This document shows positions 1 to 11,683 of a DNA stretch of 64,000 nt, piece by piece. A model generated the notes under the pieces. The model saw only the letters and a program-made list of their open reading frames with translations, was not told the origin of the DNA and did no database searches. The stretch spans positions 1,665,501 through 1,729,500 of the forward strand of contig CP126194.1 of the NCBI GenBank assembly GCA_030272155.1. Direction: 5' to 3'. The position numbers and the translations under genes were made by a program. Source of the DNA: Tetradesmus obliquus. Lineage: Eukaryota; Chlorophyta; Chlorophyceae; Sphaeropleales; Scenedesmaceae. Each line of letters starts with the position of its first letter. Positions within the stretch are counted from its first letter, which is position 1.

Positions 1-324
1 CACACCGTGTGGAGGGTTATGCGGTAGGTGCTGCTTCTCAAGCCGTGAACAGTTATTGCTCAGATTCTGGACCCATAGCTTGCTCATGTTATGGATGTGA
101 CCTTGAGCTCTGGGGAAACAGAAATGCAATAGAACACAGCATCACCACTGTGACAATGCGCTGACAATCGTGGCAGAGAATACAGTCAAGGAAACAAGTA
201 TCGAGTGTACACATGGCTATGGCCAACAATGCAACACAATTTGGTTGCAGGTCAACAGTGAGGCACAACACCCTTCCTACTGCTTGACGATTGCAAAGGC
301 ACTGCACCACATGTGTGTCAGAAT
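1..324. other. No gene recognised
   Basis: Short open frames only, none with a recognisable domain or codon pattern. Nothing else stands out before the dispersed repeat that begins near 325. Confidence 0.4.
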
Positions 325-700
325 CGGGACATGAGTGAGAAAAAGGTCCTTAGGAATGGTGAAAGAAGTTGAAGTTGCTGCCAAAAATGTTTCTGTACGA
401 TGGAAGGGTGAACGCAACAGCGCACAGAAGGTTCTTCTGCTTGCTTGCATGCTTGGAGTGCTGTTACTTTGTACAGAAGGTCAGCGGCAGTGAGCCGCCA
501 GCAAAGTGCACACTTCTACAGGCTCTGTGAGTCATGCCATTGGCTAAATACACAACTTGAATTAACCAGAAATCAGTACTGAGGCCAACGTTTGTAGACG
601 CTGGTACTATACAGTGACAGAACATACAAAGTAAGCTGCAGCATCCATACGCCAGCATACTGATGTGACATCAAGTGCGTTTGTTACGCCTGTCACAGAA
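325..700 (+). repeat. Dispersed repeat, copy A
   Basis: This stretch aligns by eye with 2386-2680 in the same orientation. Both copies start with GGACATGAGTGAGAA, share GAGCCGCCAGCAA followed by GTGCACAC, then GCCATTGGCTA, then AAGTAAGCTGCAGCATC, and both are followed by a CGCCTGTCA block. Copy A is longer because of internal insertions. The pair brackets the L-arabinokinase remnant. Family unknown; it could be a non-autonomous transposon or the long terminal repeats of a decayed element. Confidence 0.6.
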
Positions 701-829
701 TACTGCAGTGTCTGTTACACTTATGAAATTGGACTGCAATATAAGCAATCTTTTGTTGTTGGAATGTTTTCTTGGGAATCCGTTACAATGTTTTGCAACC
801 CTAGCACCCAGAGGACGTGACAGACGTCC

Positions 830-1992
<1,163 letters not shown>

Positions 1993-2385
1993 TAAGTGCG
2001 GTCCGTACACATCCAGGAATTCACTACCATAGTGGTTGTACCAACAACGGCAATGTTGGCAGATGGGGGTGTTCAGTGGAGCAAAATGAACATCCTATAC
2101 GCCTATTATTGCCTGCAGGCTATTATGAGCCATTGCTACCACCCCCTGGCAGCAGGCAGCGGTCAAAGTTGGGTGTTATTTACGCGCGTCGTGGTCAACG
2201 CAGGTTTGACCAGGTTACACTGTCCATACTTGAGCGCTGCCGCAGATATGGCTTTGAGATTGCAGCATGTGTACACATACATAGCAGTATAGCATTTATC
2301 TTATGAATTTTGCCGCAATCCGCTGGCTGCATTATCCCCCTACAACTGAACCCTGATGGATGGTGATCTGTAACACAATTCAGGC

Positions 2386-2680
2386 TCGGGACATGAGTGA
2401 GAATAACAACCCTTAGTCATGATGGAGAGATGAAGTTTACTGCCGAATATTCTGCTTTATGGCTGAGTTGAAGTACCGCACAGAGTTTCAGCTGCGTTGA
2501 GCCGCCAGCAACGTGCACACGACTGTCAGTAAAAAGCCATTGGCTAGCTACACGCTCTATTCCGTCAACAAACCGTGCGGAGGCTACATCTGCAGGCGCT
2601 TGCAGCATTCAGCAATCTGTCAAGTAAGCTGCAGCATCAGTGGCACAACGTACTGTTGTGTCGTCATATGCGATTGTTCA
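2386..2680 (+). repeat. Dispersed repeat, copy B
   Basis: Second copy of the repeat at 325-700, same orientation and clearly diverged. Shared landmarks are the GGACATGAGTGAGAAT start, GAGCCGCCAGCAACGTGCACAC, GCCATTGGCTAGCTACAC and CAAGTAAGCTGCAGCATC. No ORF or terminal inverted repeat is evident. Confidence 0.6.
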
Positions 2681-2774
2681 CGCCTGTCAAACGATGCCAA
2701 AGTACCTTGTTACAGTTCACAAGTATCAACAACCACAGCAGACATGCTTTACTTGCATGCCTGGCATTCAATGT

Positions 2775-2995
2775 ACATGCTGGCACTCCTGGCATGCTGC
2801 TGGCCCTCTGCTGGGCCCCTATTGGCCTAATGCTGGCCCCCTGTTGGCCCCCTGCTGGCCTACTGCTGGCCTACTGCTGGCCCCCTGCTGGCCTACTGCT
2901 GGGCCCCTGCTGGCCCCCTGCTGGCCCCCTGCTGGGCCCCTATTGGCCCCTTGCTGGGCCCTTGCTGGGCCCTTGCTGGGCCCCTTGTGGCACCA
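2775..2995. repeat. GGCCCCCTGCT minisatellite
   Basis: About 20 head-to-tail units of roughly 11-12 bp with consensus CTGCTGGCCCC, varying as CTGCTGGCCTA and TTGCTGGGCCC. It sits just upstream of the PHD-finger gene. All frames are open, which gives spurious long ORFs on both strands. Confidence 0.85.
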
Positions 2996-3122
2996 AGTGT
3001 TATGCCAGGATTTCCTGCTTCTGGACACTCAGTCCTGCACACTGCTGCTGCTCATCTTGCTGCAGGGAGCCCTGCAAACTGCCACCTGCAGACGGTAAAC
3101 AGAAAGGAGTCACCACCGCAGT

Positions 3123-4381
3123 ATGGCAGCTACAGTTGCGTTTGATGATGAAGATCCCTTCTGTTCTGTGTGCAAGCAGAAAGATGATGCAGAAAACATG
3201 CTCTTGTGCAGCACATGCAACACAGGCAACCACACGCACTGCCTGGGTCTACCTAGCGTGCCAGCTGGTGACTACTACTGCAGCAAGGGATGCAAGCGCT
3301 GGCACTGCTGCAGCCAGGCTGTACTGTGGTAGTTGAAGCACCACAGCCACTCTATGCCGATGAAAAGCAGCCTCAACTGAGCCAGGCTCTGTTCTGTAAC
3401 AGCATCATCAGCATAGGTGACATCACTCTGTCAGACAATGGTGCTTTCAGGGACATCAAGGCCCTGTGCAACAAGGCGCCCATCAGGGACAGCGTGCGCA
3501 TGTACAGCGTTGTATACCCACACCAGCAGCTGAAGCGCCTTCACTGGGAGGTTTGCAAGCCAGTGGAGCAGCTGTACCTGCAGCAAGGTGCAGAGGTGTG
3601 CACGTGCCGCCTTGTAAGCAGCAGGTTCAGGGCATTTTGCTTTGTGCTGCAGCAATGCTTGCAGTGTTATGCCGACATGTATTCCAAGCATATGCAACAC
3701 ACTGCCATCAGTTGAACATACGCTGTACTCGCCAGGCACTCCTTGTATCTCTGCTTGTGCGCACAGGCCAGCCCTGAGTGGCGGGAAGGCCAGCCACCAG
3801 CAGAACTGCAGCCAGGCTCCAGCATTGCAGGTGTGCCGCTGGACCTGGACCTGCTGAGCTACGGGCCTAGCGCTGTTGCAGCTCCCGCAGGGCCCCTGCT
3901 AACATCTGTGATGCGCAGCAGCTGCATGCAGCAAAGTGTGACAGCAATGGATGCGTTTGTGCGCAGCTGGGCTGGGGATGAGGCACTGCTGAACCGCCAA
4001 CTGTATGAGCCAGCCCTGGGTGATGCTGGGACAGAAGAGCAGCTGCCAGTGGTGCTGCTGCGTGACTTTGCATCTTTAGGTTGCATGCACCTGCGCAACA
4101 ACAGCAGCAGCGGTGTTGGCAAGTTCTTGAGCAGGCTGCAGGGCATCTCTTTTGTGGGCCTGGCTGCACCTGAAGGCAGCAAGCTTGTTGATGAACGCCT
4201 GGTTGGTGCTTACAATAACCTGGCTGACAGGGTAGAGCAGCTATCTGCTGGCTTTTATGATGGCCCTGGACAACAGCAGCAGCACTTGGGGCGGCAGTCC
4301 AAGCTCAAGCTGCAGCACTTCTCACAGATTGCTTTTGGCAGGCTAGACCTGGCCCTGGCAGCAACTGCTGCACATGTGTAA
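3123..4381 (+). CDS. PHD-finger protein, apparent frameshift
   Basis: The ATG at 3123 opens a PHD-type zinc finger (residues about 13-57) with the ligand series C-x2-C-x11-C-x2-C-x4-H-x2-C-x12-C-x3-C; the last spacing is one residue longer than usual. PHD fingers read histone tails in the nucleus. The frame hits a TAG at 3330, but a different frame, open from about 3290 (VVVEAPQPLYADEK), continues with good composition to 3613. No GT-AG intron fits between, so a one-base indel is likely. A phase-0 intron 3614-3766 (GTAAGC to CGCACAG) then joins CTCRL to ASPEWREGQ, and the last exon 3767-4381 ends at TAA. The remaining about 310 residues match no family I recognise. It may be a pseudogene, a sequencing error, or a transposon-associated PHD protein. 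Confidence 0.5.
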
Positions 4382-5386
4382 AGTCGCTGGTGTATTCGAG
4401 GCCGCAGCAGGTTCAAACGCGCAAATGGCTCACGATAATTGCGTCGAGTTTCATCGTTGTTCACACAGCGTATGTGCACCGCTAGCCAGCTAGCGACCAT
4501 CATCACGAGTGCACGCGCTTAGGGTTTGCAGGAATTGCCGGTAAACCCTGCCAACAAGGCAGCAGCTAGTTCAGAACCAGTACCACCTGTTTAAGTGACA
4601 TGATTGGCAATTAGAATACTTGCTCAACGAATATCAACCTTTGTGCACAATGTTCACGGCCAAATGCCCAGTCGGAGCAAGCACTCGCGGACATGCCAGC
4701 CCACAATTATCGTAAGCATGATGCGCTCAAACGTCATCACGCCGCCAAGCAGGATCTCTGCGCTAGGAAGGGATGGCATACGCAAGCTTGGCTGCAGGCA
4801 TCCTCATGGGCATCCATTCACAGGTGCCCAGTCCAGCATGTTCAATGCCGCATGCAGCGCCTTGAACTTCCAAATTTTGATCCAATGAACAAACTTAAAG
4901 CGCAACAAATAGCCTCTGAGCAGCACATCAACAAATTAGCAGCTTTGGCCGTGACTTTGACCAGCTGAAGCCCAAAAACTGACACAGATCATCAAAGGGT
5001 GACGCTTCCCACGCAGAATTGAGCAGGCACGTCCCTTGTGAAGTGCAGGCATGCCAATTTGCTGGTGCAAATGACAGTGCTGGGCGAATTTAAACACACA
5101 AACGACAGCAATGGTCAAACAAAAGCCCAATCTAATGGTGGAGTTTACGTATGCCGTTTGTGAAGTTGCTTTAGCTGCTGCTCCTGTTGGCTAGCTGCTA
5201 TTCTGCCTGCTCTTGAAAGATGGCCAAGCTGCGCTGCAGCTGCTGCCGTCATTGCTGCTGCTGCGCAGCGCCAGCTGCCCCCTCGCTACTGCTGCTGCTG
5301 CCAGCCAGCAGCTTGTCTGCCTCCTCTTTGATTATGGCCCAGCCGCTGCAGCTGCTGCTATGCTGCCTGCACTGCCTGCACTGCCC
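4382..5386. other. Intergenic, convergent 3' ends
   Basis: Lies between the 3' ends of the PHD gene (plus) and the decarboxylase gene (minus). Only weak short ORFs; presumed 3' UTRs and spacer. No repeat or RNA gene seen. Confidence 0.4.
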
Positions 5387-5388
5387 TC

Positions 5389-5422
<34 letters not shown>

Positions 5423-7252
5423 AGTACCAGATGCCTCTTTGCTGCTGCTGCTACTGCTGCTGCCAGCCAGCAGCTTGTCTGCCTGCTCTTTGATAATAGC
5501 CCAGCCGCGCTGCACATGCTCCAGCTGCGTGTTGGCGTTGCCAACTGCAAAGCGGATAGTCAGCTTGCCCGACAGCTCAGTGGGGATGATGAAGATGACA
5601 CCTGCAGGCAGGCACAATGTTGCAGGACTAGTTGACCTAGGTGTGACAGACGGCTTTTGCACAGCAACAAAAGGCACATTCAAGTGCAGGTCCTCTGCAT
5701 CAGCATCAGGCAGGCCAGATTTCTAGGTCATGCAACCCTGGCATGCAAGCTACTTCAACACAGCAAACCACAGCAAACAAGCAAAGTCATGCAGTTCCAA
5801 AATCTGCGGCAGCATAACAACAGCATGCTGTAACACACCAGGCACGTACAGCTAGACCGTTCAAACTCTCACCCTGCGCATTCACGGCCTCCATGAGCTG
5901 CCTGTTTGTCGCATTGTCAGCTCCCTTGAGCCGGAAGCAGGTCAGCCCAAAGCGAGGCGGCACGGGGATCTCAAAGCGGCCGTCGGCCTCCACCTGCTGC
6001 GCAAACCACTGCCCCAGCGCGATGTGGTGGCGCACCATGCCCTGCAGCTTCTCCGCGCCGTACCTGCAGACGACGGTGGTTTAAAACATTGCCATATGTT
6101 ACGCGTTGAAAGGCCAGACCCTGGAGCCTGTGGCACATTATGCCCTGCAGCTTCTGTGCACCGTACTGCAGGCAGTTAAATGCATATTAGCAGTAATGCA
6201 GGTTGTGTTGGAGGCTGGCCCCCCAACCGGGAGCATTATGCACAGCAACAGAGCCGGGTTGTGTGTTGGAGCAGAGGTACCACTTCACAACCGTGTGCTG
6301 CCGCTGCCAAGATTCCGTCAAGGCACTCACATGCGCATGACAAACCACAGCTTGAGGGACCTGAAGCGGCGGCCTAGCGGGATCTGCCAGTCCTGCAGGC
6401 AGCAGCAGCAGCAACAGCAGCAGCAGCAACGACAAGCAAAAGCAGAAGCAAGATAAGCGATCACCGGCAGCTCATCAGACCATACAAACTGGCACAAGTG
6501 GGGTACTGCAGTGAATGCTATGCTTGTGCGCTGGGATGCAGCACAGCAAGCTGCGCGTTGCTGTGCATGCTGTCTCGCACATTGCCCTTAGAGCGAACAA
6601 TAGTTGCATTCATCAACTTGCTGCTCGACACACTTTGAGGCAGCAGCAGCAGCCACTCACCTTGTAGTCGTGCACGTTCCCCGTGAAGCGCAGGTAGATG
6701 GGTGTCATGCTGAGTGCCTCCTTCAGCCAGGTTGTGTCAGCCAGCCACATGGCGGCGCAGTCAAAGTTGACCAGCAGCCACCTGCAAAAATAACGCACAA
6801 AGAAACCACGGAAAGTTGGCTGAGGCCTGACAGCAGCCAGATGCTCAGTGCACATTCCACCATGCATTGAGATTGCGCATGCTGTACTAGCCTAACCAAC
6901 GTAGCTTAGCAGTAGTATCCTTACACTTGCAGGCTTTGTGATGCGCAGGAAAGTAGCTGATCAACAAACGTTGGACGTGAACCGTGCATGGGGCTGACGG
7001 ACTAGCTGCTGCTGCTGCTGCTGCTCACTTATGCGCGCTGAAGCTGGATGTCGCATGCTCCAGCCCCGGAAGCAATGACCTAGCATAAATCAACAGTGCA
7101 CATGCCTGATGGCCCAGCTGCTGCACTTACTTGTGCACGCTGAAGCTGAGGCTGTCCACATGCTCCAGCCCAGCAAACCAGTGCCGCTGCTCAGGCAGGA
7201 TGGAGGCACTGCCGGCCCATGCGGCATCAACATGCAGCCACACGCCATGCCT

Positions 7253-7297
<45 letters not shown>

Positions 7298-9009
7298 GCG
7301 GCAGCAACAGTTGAGTGCAGCAGATGAGGTGGCTGTCAGCAGCTGTTTATGAAGCTGTGCGACAACCAAGATGCAAACTAGACCTGCATCGAATGTATAT
7401 CCCTCATGCAATTCACGAAGTTTGTCTTTCCTTCTATTCTGTTGAAAATAAAAGCCCGCTAAAGCAGCCACTCACTGCTGGCACACCTTCCCCAGCTCTC
7501 CCACAGGGTCAAACCGCTGCATCCAGCAGCAAGAGGCACCGACTGCAGGGGGATGCAGGGACACGTTTCAAATACATTTATGCTTGATCCCACAAACCTG
7601 ACTGTGCTACCCACACATGCGAGATAGTAGGTGGACCGGCATGGAGCTCCTCCCTCTGGAACGACATTGAAACTTACATTCCACTCAAGCTGAATGTAAC
7701 AGCATGATGCCAACACCAGCTCAAGCAGCCACTCACTGCTGGCAGACCCTCCCCAGCTCCCCCACTGGGTCCACTGCACAGCTGCTGGTGGTGCCTATTG
7801 TAGCACACGCATAAAAGGGTATTAAACCCTGCGCCAGGTCAGCGGCTACGGCCTCCTGCAGGGTTTTGGGGTCCAGGGCATAGTCGTGCTCTGCGCTGGC
7901 TTTGAGCAGGCGGGTGTGCTGCAAGCCGCAGACCATGGCTGCCTTCTTGAAGCACATGTGCGCCTGCAGGGGCCGCAGGACAGGCAGAAAGAAGAGCAAC
8001 GGGATAAGTTGAGCAGCAGAGCAGGGGTGAGATGGGAAGGGGGAGCCAGTGCATGCACACAAGGACTAATACAGGAGCGTGAAAGGCACGGCGGCAGCTG
8101 CCTTGCATCTAGTAGTGACGCACGATGCCTGGTCAATGACACCAGCAGCTCCTCGACCAATTAACAATACAGTCACTGGCACAAGCGTTGCCAGCATCAT
8201 TGACGGCTCTGCAAGCACACAGCCGCACCTGCCGTAAGCCACCAGCTTCAGCGCCGTCAACACACATGCAGTCCTCTCATCCAACCTGAATGCTATCACA
8301 AGCACAGCGGCCCCGCAGACAGGGGTAATGATTGTATTGCAGCTGGTCAGAGCCGTACGCCAATAGCTGCAGCGCCGCCGCATACACACTCGTTGGCACA
8401 ATCATTTGGCCCTATACTTACAATGTCATCAGCCAAACAATCAGCAAAGCAATTGCACCTGGTCTGAGCCATATGCCACCAGCTTCAGCGCTGCCTCTGG
8501 TGGCTGCCCATCCAGCGCCCGCGCCCTGCCTGCCAGCATTGCCACAAGCACAGCCTCAACCACTTTGCAGAAGCTCCGCTCGCCACACAATGTACCTTTG
8601 GCAACAATGCACCCCACCTGGTCGGAGCTGTGCGTCAGCTGCTTCAGCGCTGCCACCACACATGATGCCTGCCTGCCTGTGTCTGCAAATGCAGTCCCTA
8701 CACACAATCATCAAAGAAAAACAGCACGCACCTGGTCTGAGCCGTATGCCACCAACTTCAGCGCTGCTTCTGGAGGCTGCCCATCCAGCGCCCGCGCCCT
8801 GCCTGCCAGCATCGCCACCAGCACAGCCTCACTGCTAGTTCCTTGAATAACACCACCGCCAGGCTTGGCAGCAGCAGCAGCAGCAGCGCCGTTGCTGCTG
8901 CTGCTGCCGTTTGCGGCGTCGGAGGTGGTTTGGTCTGCGCTGCTGCTGCTTGCTGCTGTGATGAACTTGTCGGGCAGGCCGCAGAGCTTGCCCAGCCAGT
9001 CCATCATCA

Positions 9010-9059
<50 letters not shown>

Positions 9060-11278
9060 CAGCGCAACACAGATAGTCGCATGAATGTCAGCCTACAGCT
9101 GCACACGGCAGCAACCTAAGAGCTGCGGCTCGCAGTGACAGTTCAACCAGCAATGCAGACGCAGGCTCAAACCCTAGCATGACCAGCAACTCTCAAGCCC
9201 CAGGCCCTAAGCCCCATCCCCAAGCCTCAAGGCCCAGGCCCCGTCGTCATCTCCAGCTCCGTGCTGATGTGGCTGCTCTGCCAGGAGGGGAAGCAACAGC
9301 TGAACATCAACCAATGCAGACGGTTTGATACTCAGAGTGGCAGACGCAGCACCATCGTCCCACTGTCACACCCCATATCATACGCACCACATCCAGCTGC
9401 GTCCTGACGGGGCTGCTCCGCCACGAGAAGCAGCCGTCAAATCCAACAAACAGCCATAAACCTTGCAAAGTCAACACCAAAAAGCCGTATCAAGAACCTC
9501 ACCATCTCCAGCTCTGTGCTAATAGGGCTGCTCTGCCAGCTGAAGCCGATCATGTTGAGGCTGGCAATCAGCATCTCAGCCAGGATGCTGGGGCCGCTGG
9601 TGTTGCCGCCAAACCAGGCGAAGAAGTGGGGGCTCTGCCAGTGCAGCACGCCTGGCAGCAGCAGCAGCAGCAGCAGGAGTGAGGTTGCAACGGGCTGCAT
9701 CCGGTACCCAAAACACCAGACTTGCGCATACTTGCGATCCTGCTACAAGGTAAACGGATCTTGAGCGCGGCACGAATGCACTGTGCCAGTGTGCCACCAG
9801 ATGTAACATCTATATAACACAGTTTTAACATGTCAGCCCTCACCCCTCATGATCTTGTCGTAGAAGTCCCGCTTGATGTCCTGCCAGGGCTCCGGCTGCT
9901 GCGGCGCACTGGCCGGCAGCTGCGGCCTGAGAAAGCCCGGCTGCACAGCACAAGACACAGCAAACGGCACAGCACACAGCACAGCATACACAGCACCACA
10001 AGCAACGCAGTGTCCAAGGTTAGACACAGCAGTGGAATGGTTGTGCACCTACCACTGACAGTGTAACCAGCTGCAGCTGCCGAAGAACATAACGCAAGAT
10101 ACCGGCAGCAGCTGCTGCTGTGCTGCAGGCACGCCTCACAAGGCATGCATCACAACGGCTGCAGCTGCTGGTGTGTCGCAACCCCTGCTCTGGCTGCTGC
10201 TGTTGTTGCTTGTGTTGCCTGTTTCTGCATGCAGTAGGCTGCTGGCTGCACCAGCACATCTGGCATGACGTGGTGCTGCTTGGCGCTGCTTGCTTGCTGT
10301 TCTGGCATGCCCTGCTGTTCTACTGCTACTGCTGCTGATGATTGCTGCGGCACAGCAGGCGGTCCCACCACAACAGCATTTGTCTGGACCTCTGGCATGA
10401 CGAGGGGTGCTACTTGACTGCACGCCCTGCTGCTCTATTGCTCAGCTGCTGCTGCTGCTGCTGCATTGCTGCTGCTGCACTGCTGCTGGCAGCACCTGGA
10501 CGTCTGGCGTGACGTGGCGCTGCTTGGCGCTGGTTACTTACTGCGACTGCATGCACGCCTACTCTGCTGCTGCTGCTGCTGCTGCTGCTGCACTGCTGTG
10601 GCAACAGCGGGCGCATCCACCACAACAGCAACAGCATTCACCTGGACGTCTGGCATGACGTGGCCTGCCCACTTGACTGCACGCCCTGCTGCTCTGTTGC
10701 TGCCGCTGCTGCTGCTGCTGCTGCTGCTGCATTGCTGCTGCTGCACTGATGCTGACCGCACCTGGACGTCTGGCATGACGTGGCGTTGCTTGGCGCTGCT
10801 CATGTACTCGCAGATCATGTCCACCACCTCATAGCCCAGCTTGCGGAACTGGGGGGAGCAGCAGCAGCAGCAGCAGCAGCAGTGCCAAGTTGCAGCAACT
10901 TGCTTCCACAGAACACACCAGTGCACTGCGCATGTGGCAGGCGTGGCACATTGTGGCACACATGATAGTCAACAGCTGCAGCATGCTGGTTGCATGCTGC
11001 AATGAAAGACGTTTGAGTATTACATCACCATACTGTTCCAGGCTGCAGCAGCTACATGATGGTGCTGAAGTTCTGGTGGTGCTAAAGGCTAGCTTAGCAC
11101 TGTTGCTACTGCTGTCTGCTGCTACTGCTCTGCAGTACCTTACAGCTGCTGCTGCCATGCACGTTGCAGCAGAGCCTCTTACTTTCTCGACTGAAACTGG
11201 GTGCTCGTAATCTGCCAGAGCATCGGCAGCGACCCCATCCACCCCAAGGCCTTCCTCGCTGTTTCCCAGGCTGCCCAT
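5387..11278 (-). CDS. Aromatic L-amino acid decarboxylase (PLP, group II)
   Basis: Eleven exons join in phase: 11278-11183, 10848-10762, 9940-9844, 9651-9503, 9010-8732, 7963-7737, 7250-7131, 6781-6661, 6392-6331, 6063-5873, 5601-5387 (TGA), giving 547 residues. Family landmarks in order: [36 protein letters not shown] with [28 protein letters not shown] (PLP-contacting Asp320), SFSVHKWLL (Schiff-base Lys352, its codon split by intron 7), [33 protein letters not shown]. Tyr381 in TPIYL aligns with the catalytic-loop Tyr332 of human DDC, which argues for decarboxylation rather than aldehyde synthesis. A Ser/Ala-rich insert interrupts exon 5, and the C-terminus ends in a poly-Gln run. No targeting peptide is seen, so it is probably cytosolic. 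Substrate (Trp, Tyr or Dopa) cannot be decided. Introns 2, 4, 5, 6 and 9 carry extra copies of exon edges. Confidence 0.92.
8226..8660. repeat. Intron 5 copies of decarboxylase exon 5 3' end
   Basis: Four degenerate copies of the end of exon 5 (the sequence encoding KLVAYGSDQ plus the GTGCG donor) start near 8226, 8340, 8458 and 8612. The copy at 8458-8550 is the longest, extending back through the sequence for [10 protein letters not shown]. Spacing is about 115-150 bp. Confidence 0.75.
9244..9430. repeat. Intron 4 copies of decarboxylase exon 4 3' end
   Basis: Two diverged copies of the exon 4 end (plus-strand landmark ATCTCCAGCTCCGTGCTGAT) lie at about 9244-9290 and 9388-9430. The functional end is 9503-9550. 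They are in the same orientation and in the intron directly downstream of the exon. Confidence 0.7.
10253..10664. repeat. Intron 2 copies of decarboxylase exon 2 3' end
   Basis: The last part of exon 2 with its donor (plus-strand CACCTGGACGTCTGGCATGA, 10760-10801) recurs at about 10639-10664, 10493-10532, 10382-10410 and 10253-10290. Flanking blocks such as TGCACGCCCTGCTGCTCT also recur (about 10678 and 10420), so whole exon-edge-plus-intron units were duplicated. Confidence 0.8.
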
Positions 11279-11683
11279 GTTGCTGTGTTTGCGGCTGCGG
11301 CAATCGCTGTCGCGATTGTGTCGATCAGCTACACGTGCAGCATTGAAGTTTACAACGTGATGTGGTGAGGCACTTGAAATGGTAAATGATGCGCGTAAGC
11401 TGGTCGATCAGGTTAGCAATCACCCTCACGTAACCAGGAACGTGCATCATGGCAGTTTAGCCATGCTGGCTTTGATCAGGATGGTGCTACAGTTTAAGAT
11501 TGGCAGTTCGGTGTTCAGTCACTGGTATATGTGTGGTATGCCCCAAGGACAGGGCGGTTACCGGATGCACGGACCACCGCAGCTCACACGGCTCCTTCCC
11601 AGGATGCACACCAATCTGTTGCTGATTGTAAGAGTTCAAGATTGTTCGACGCGTTACGGTACCTAGAAGACGTACGTGGGTGA
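11279..11683. promoter_or_regulatory. Divergent spacer, decarboxylase / BTB gene
   Basis: About 400 bp between the decarboxylase start (minus) and the first candidate ATG of the BTB gene (plus). Expected to hold both promoters and 5' UTRs. No clear TATA box seen. Confidence 0.3.

Noticed and set aside
2575-3336. 253-residue plus-strand ORF
   Set aside because: Its body is the GGCCCCCTGCT minisatellite, and it overlaps the PHD start in another frame.
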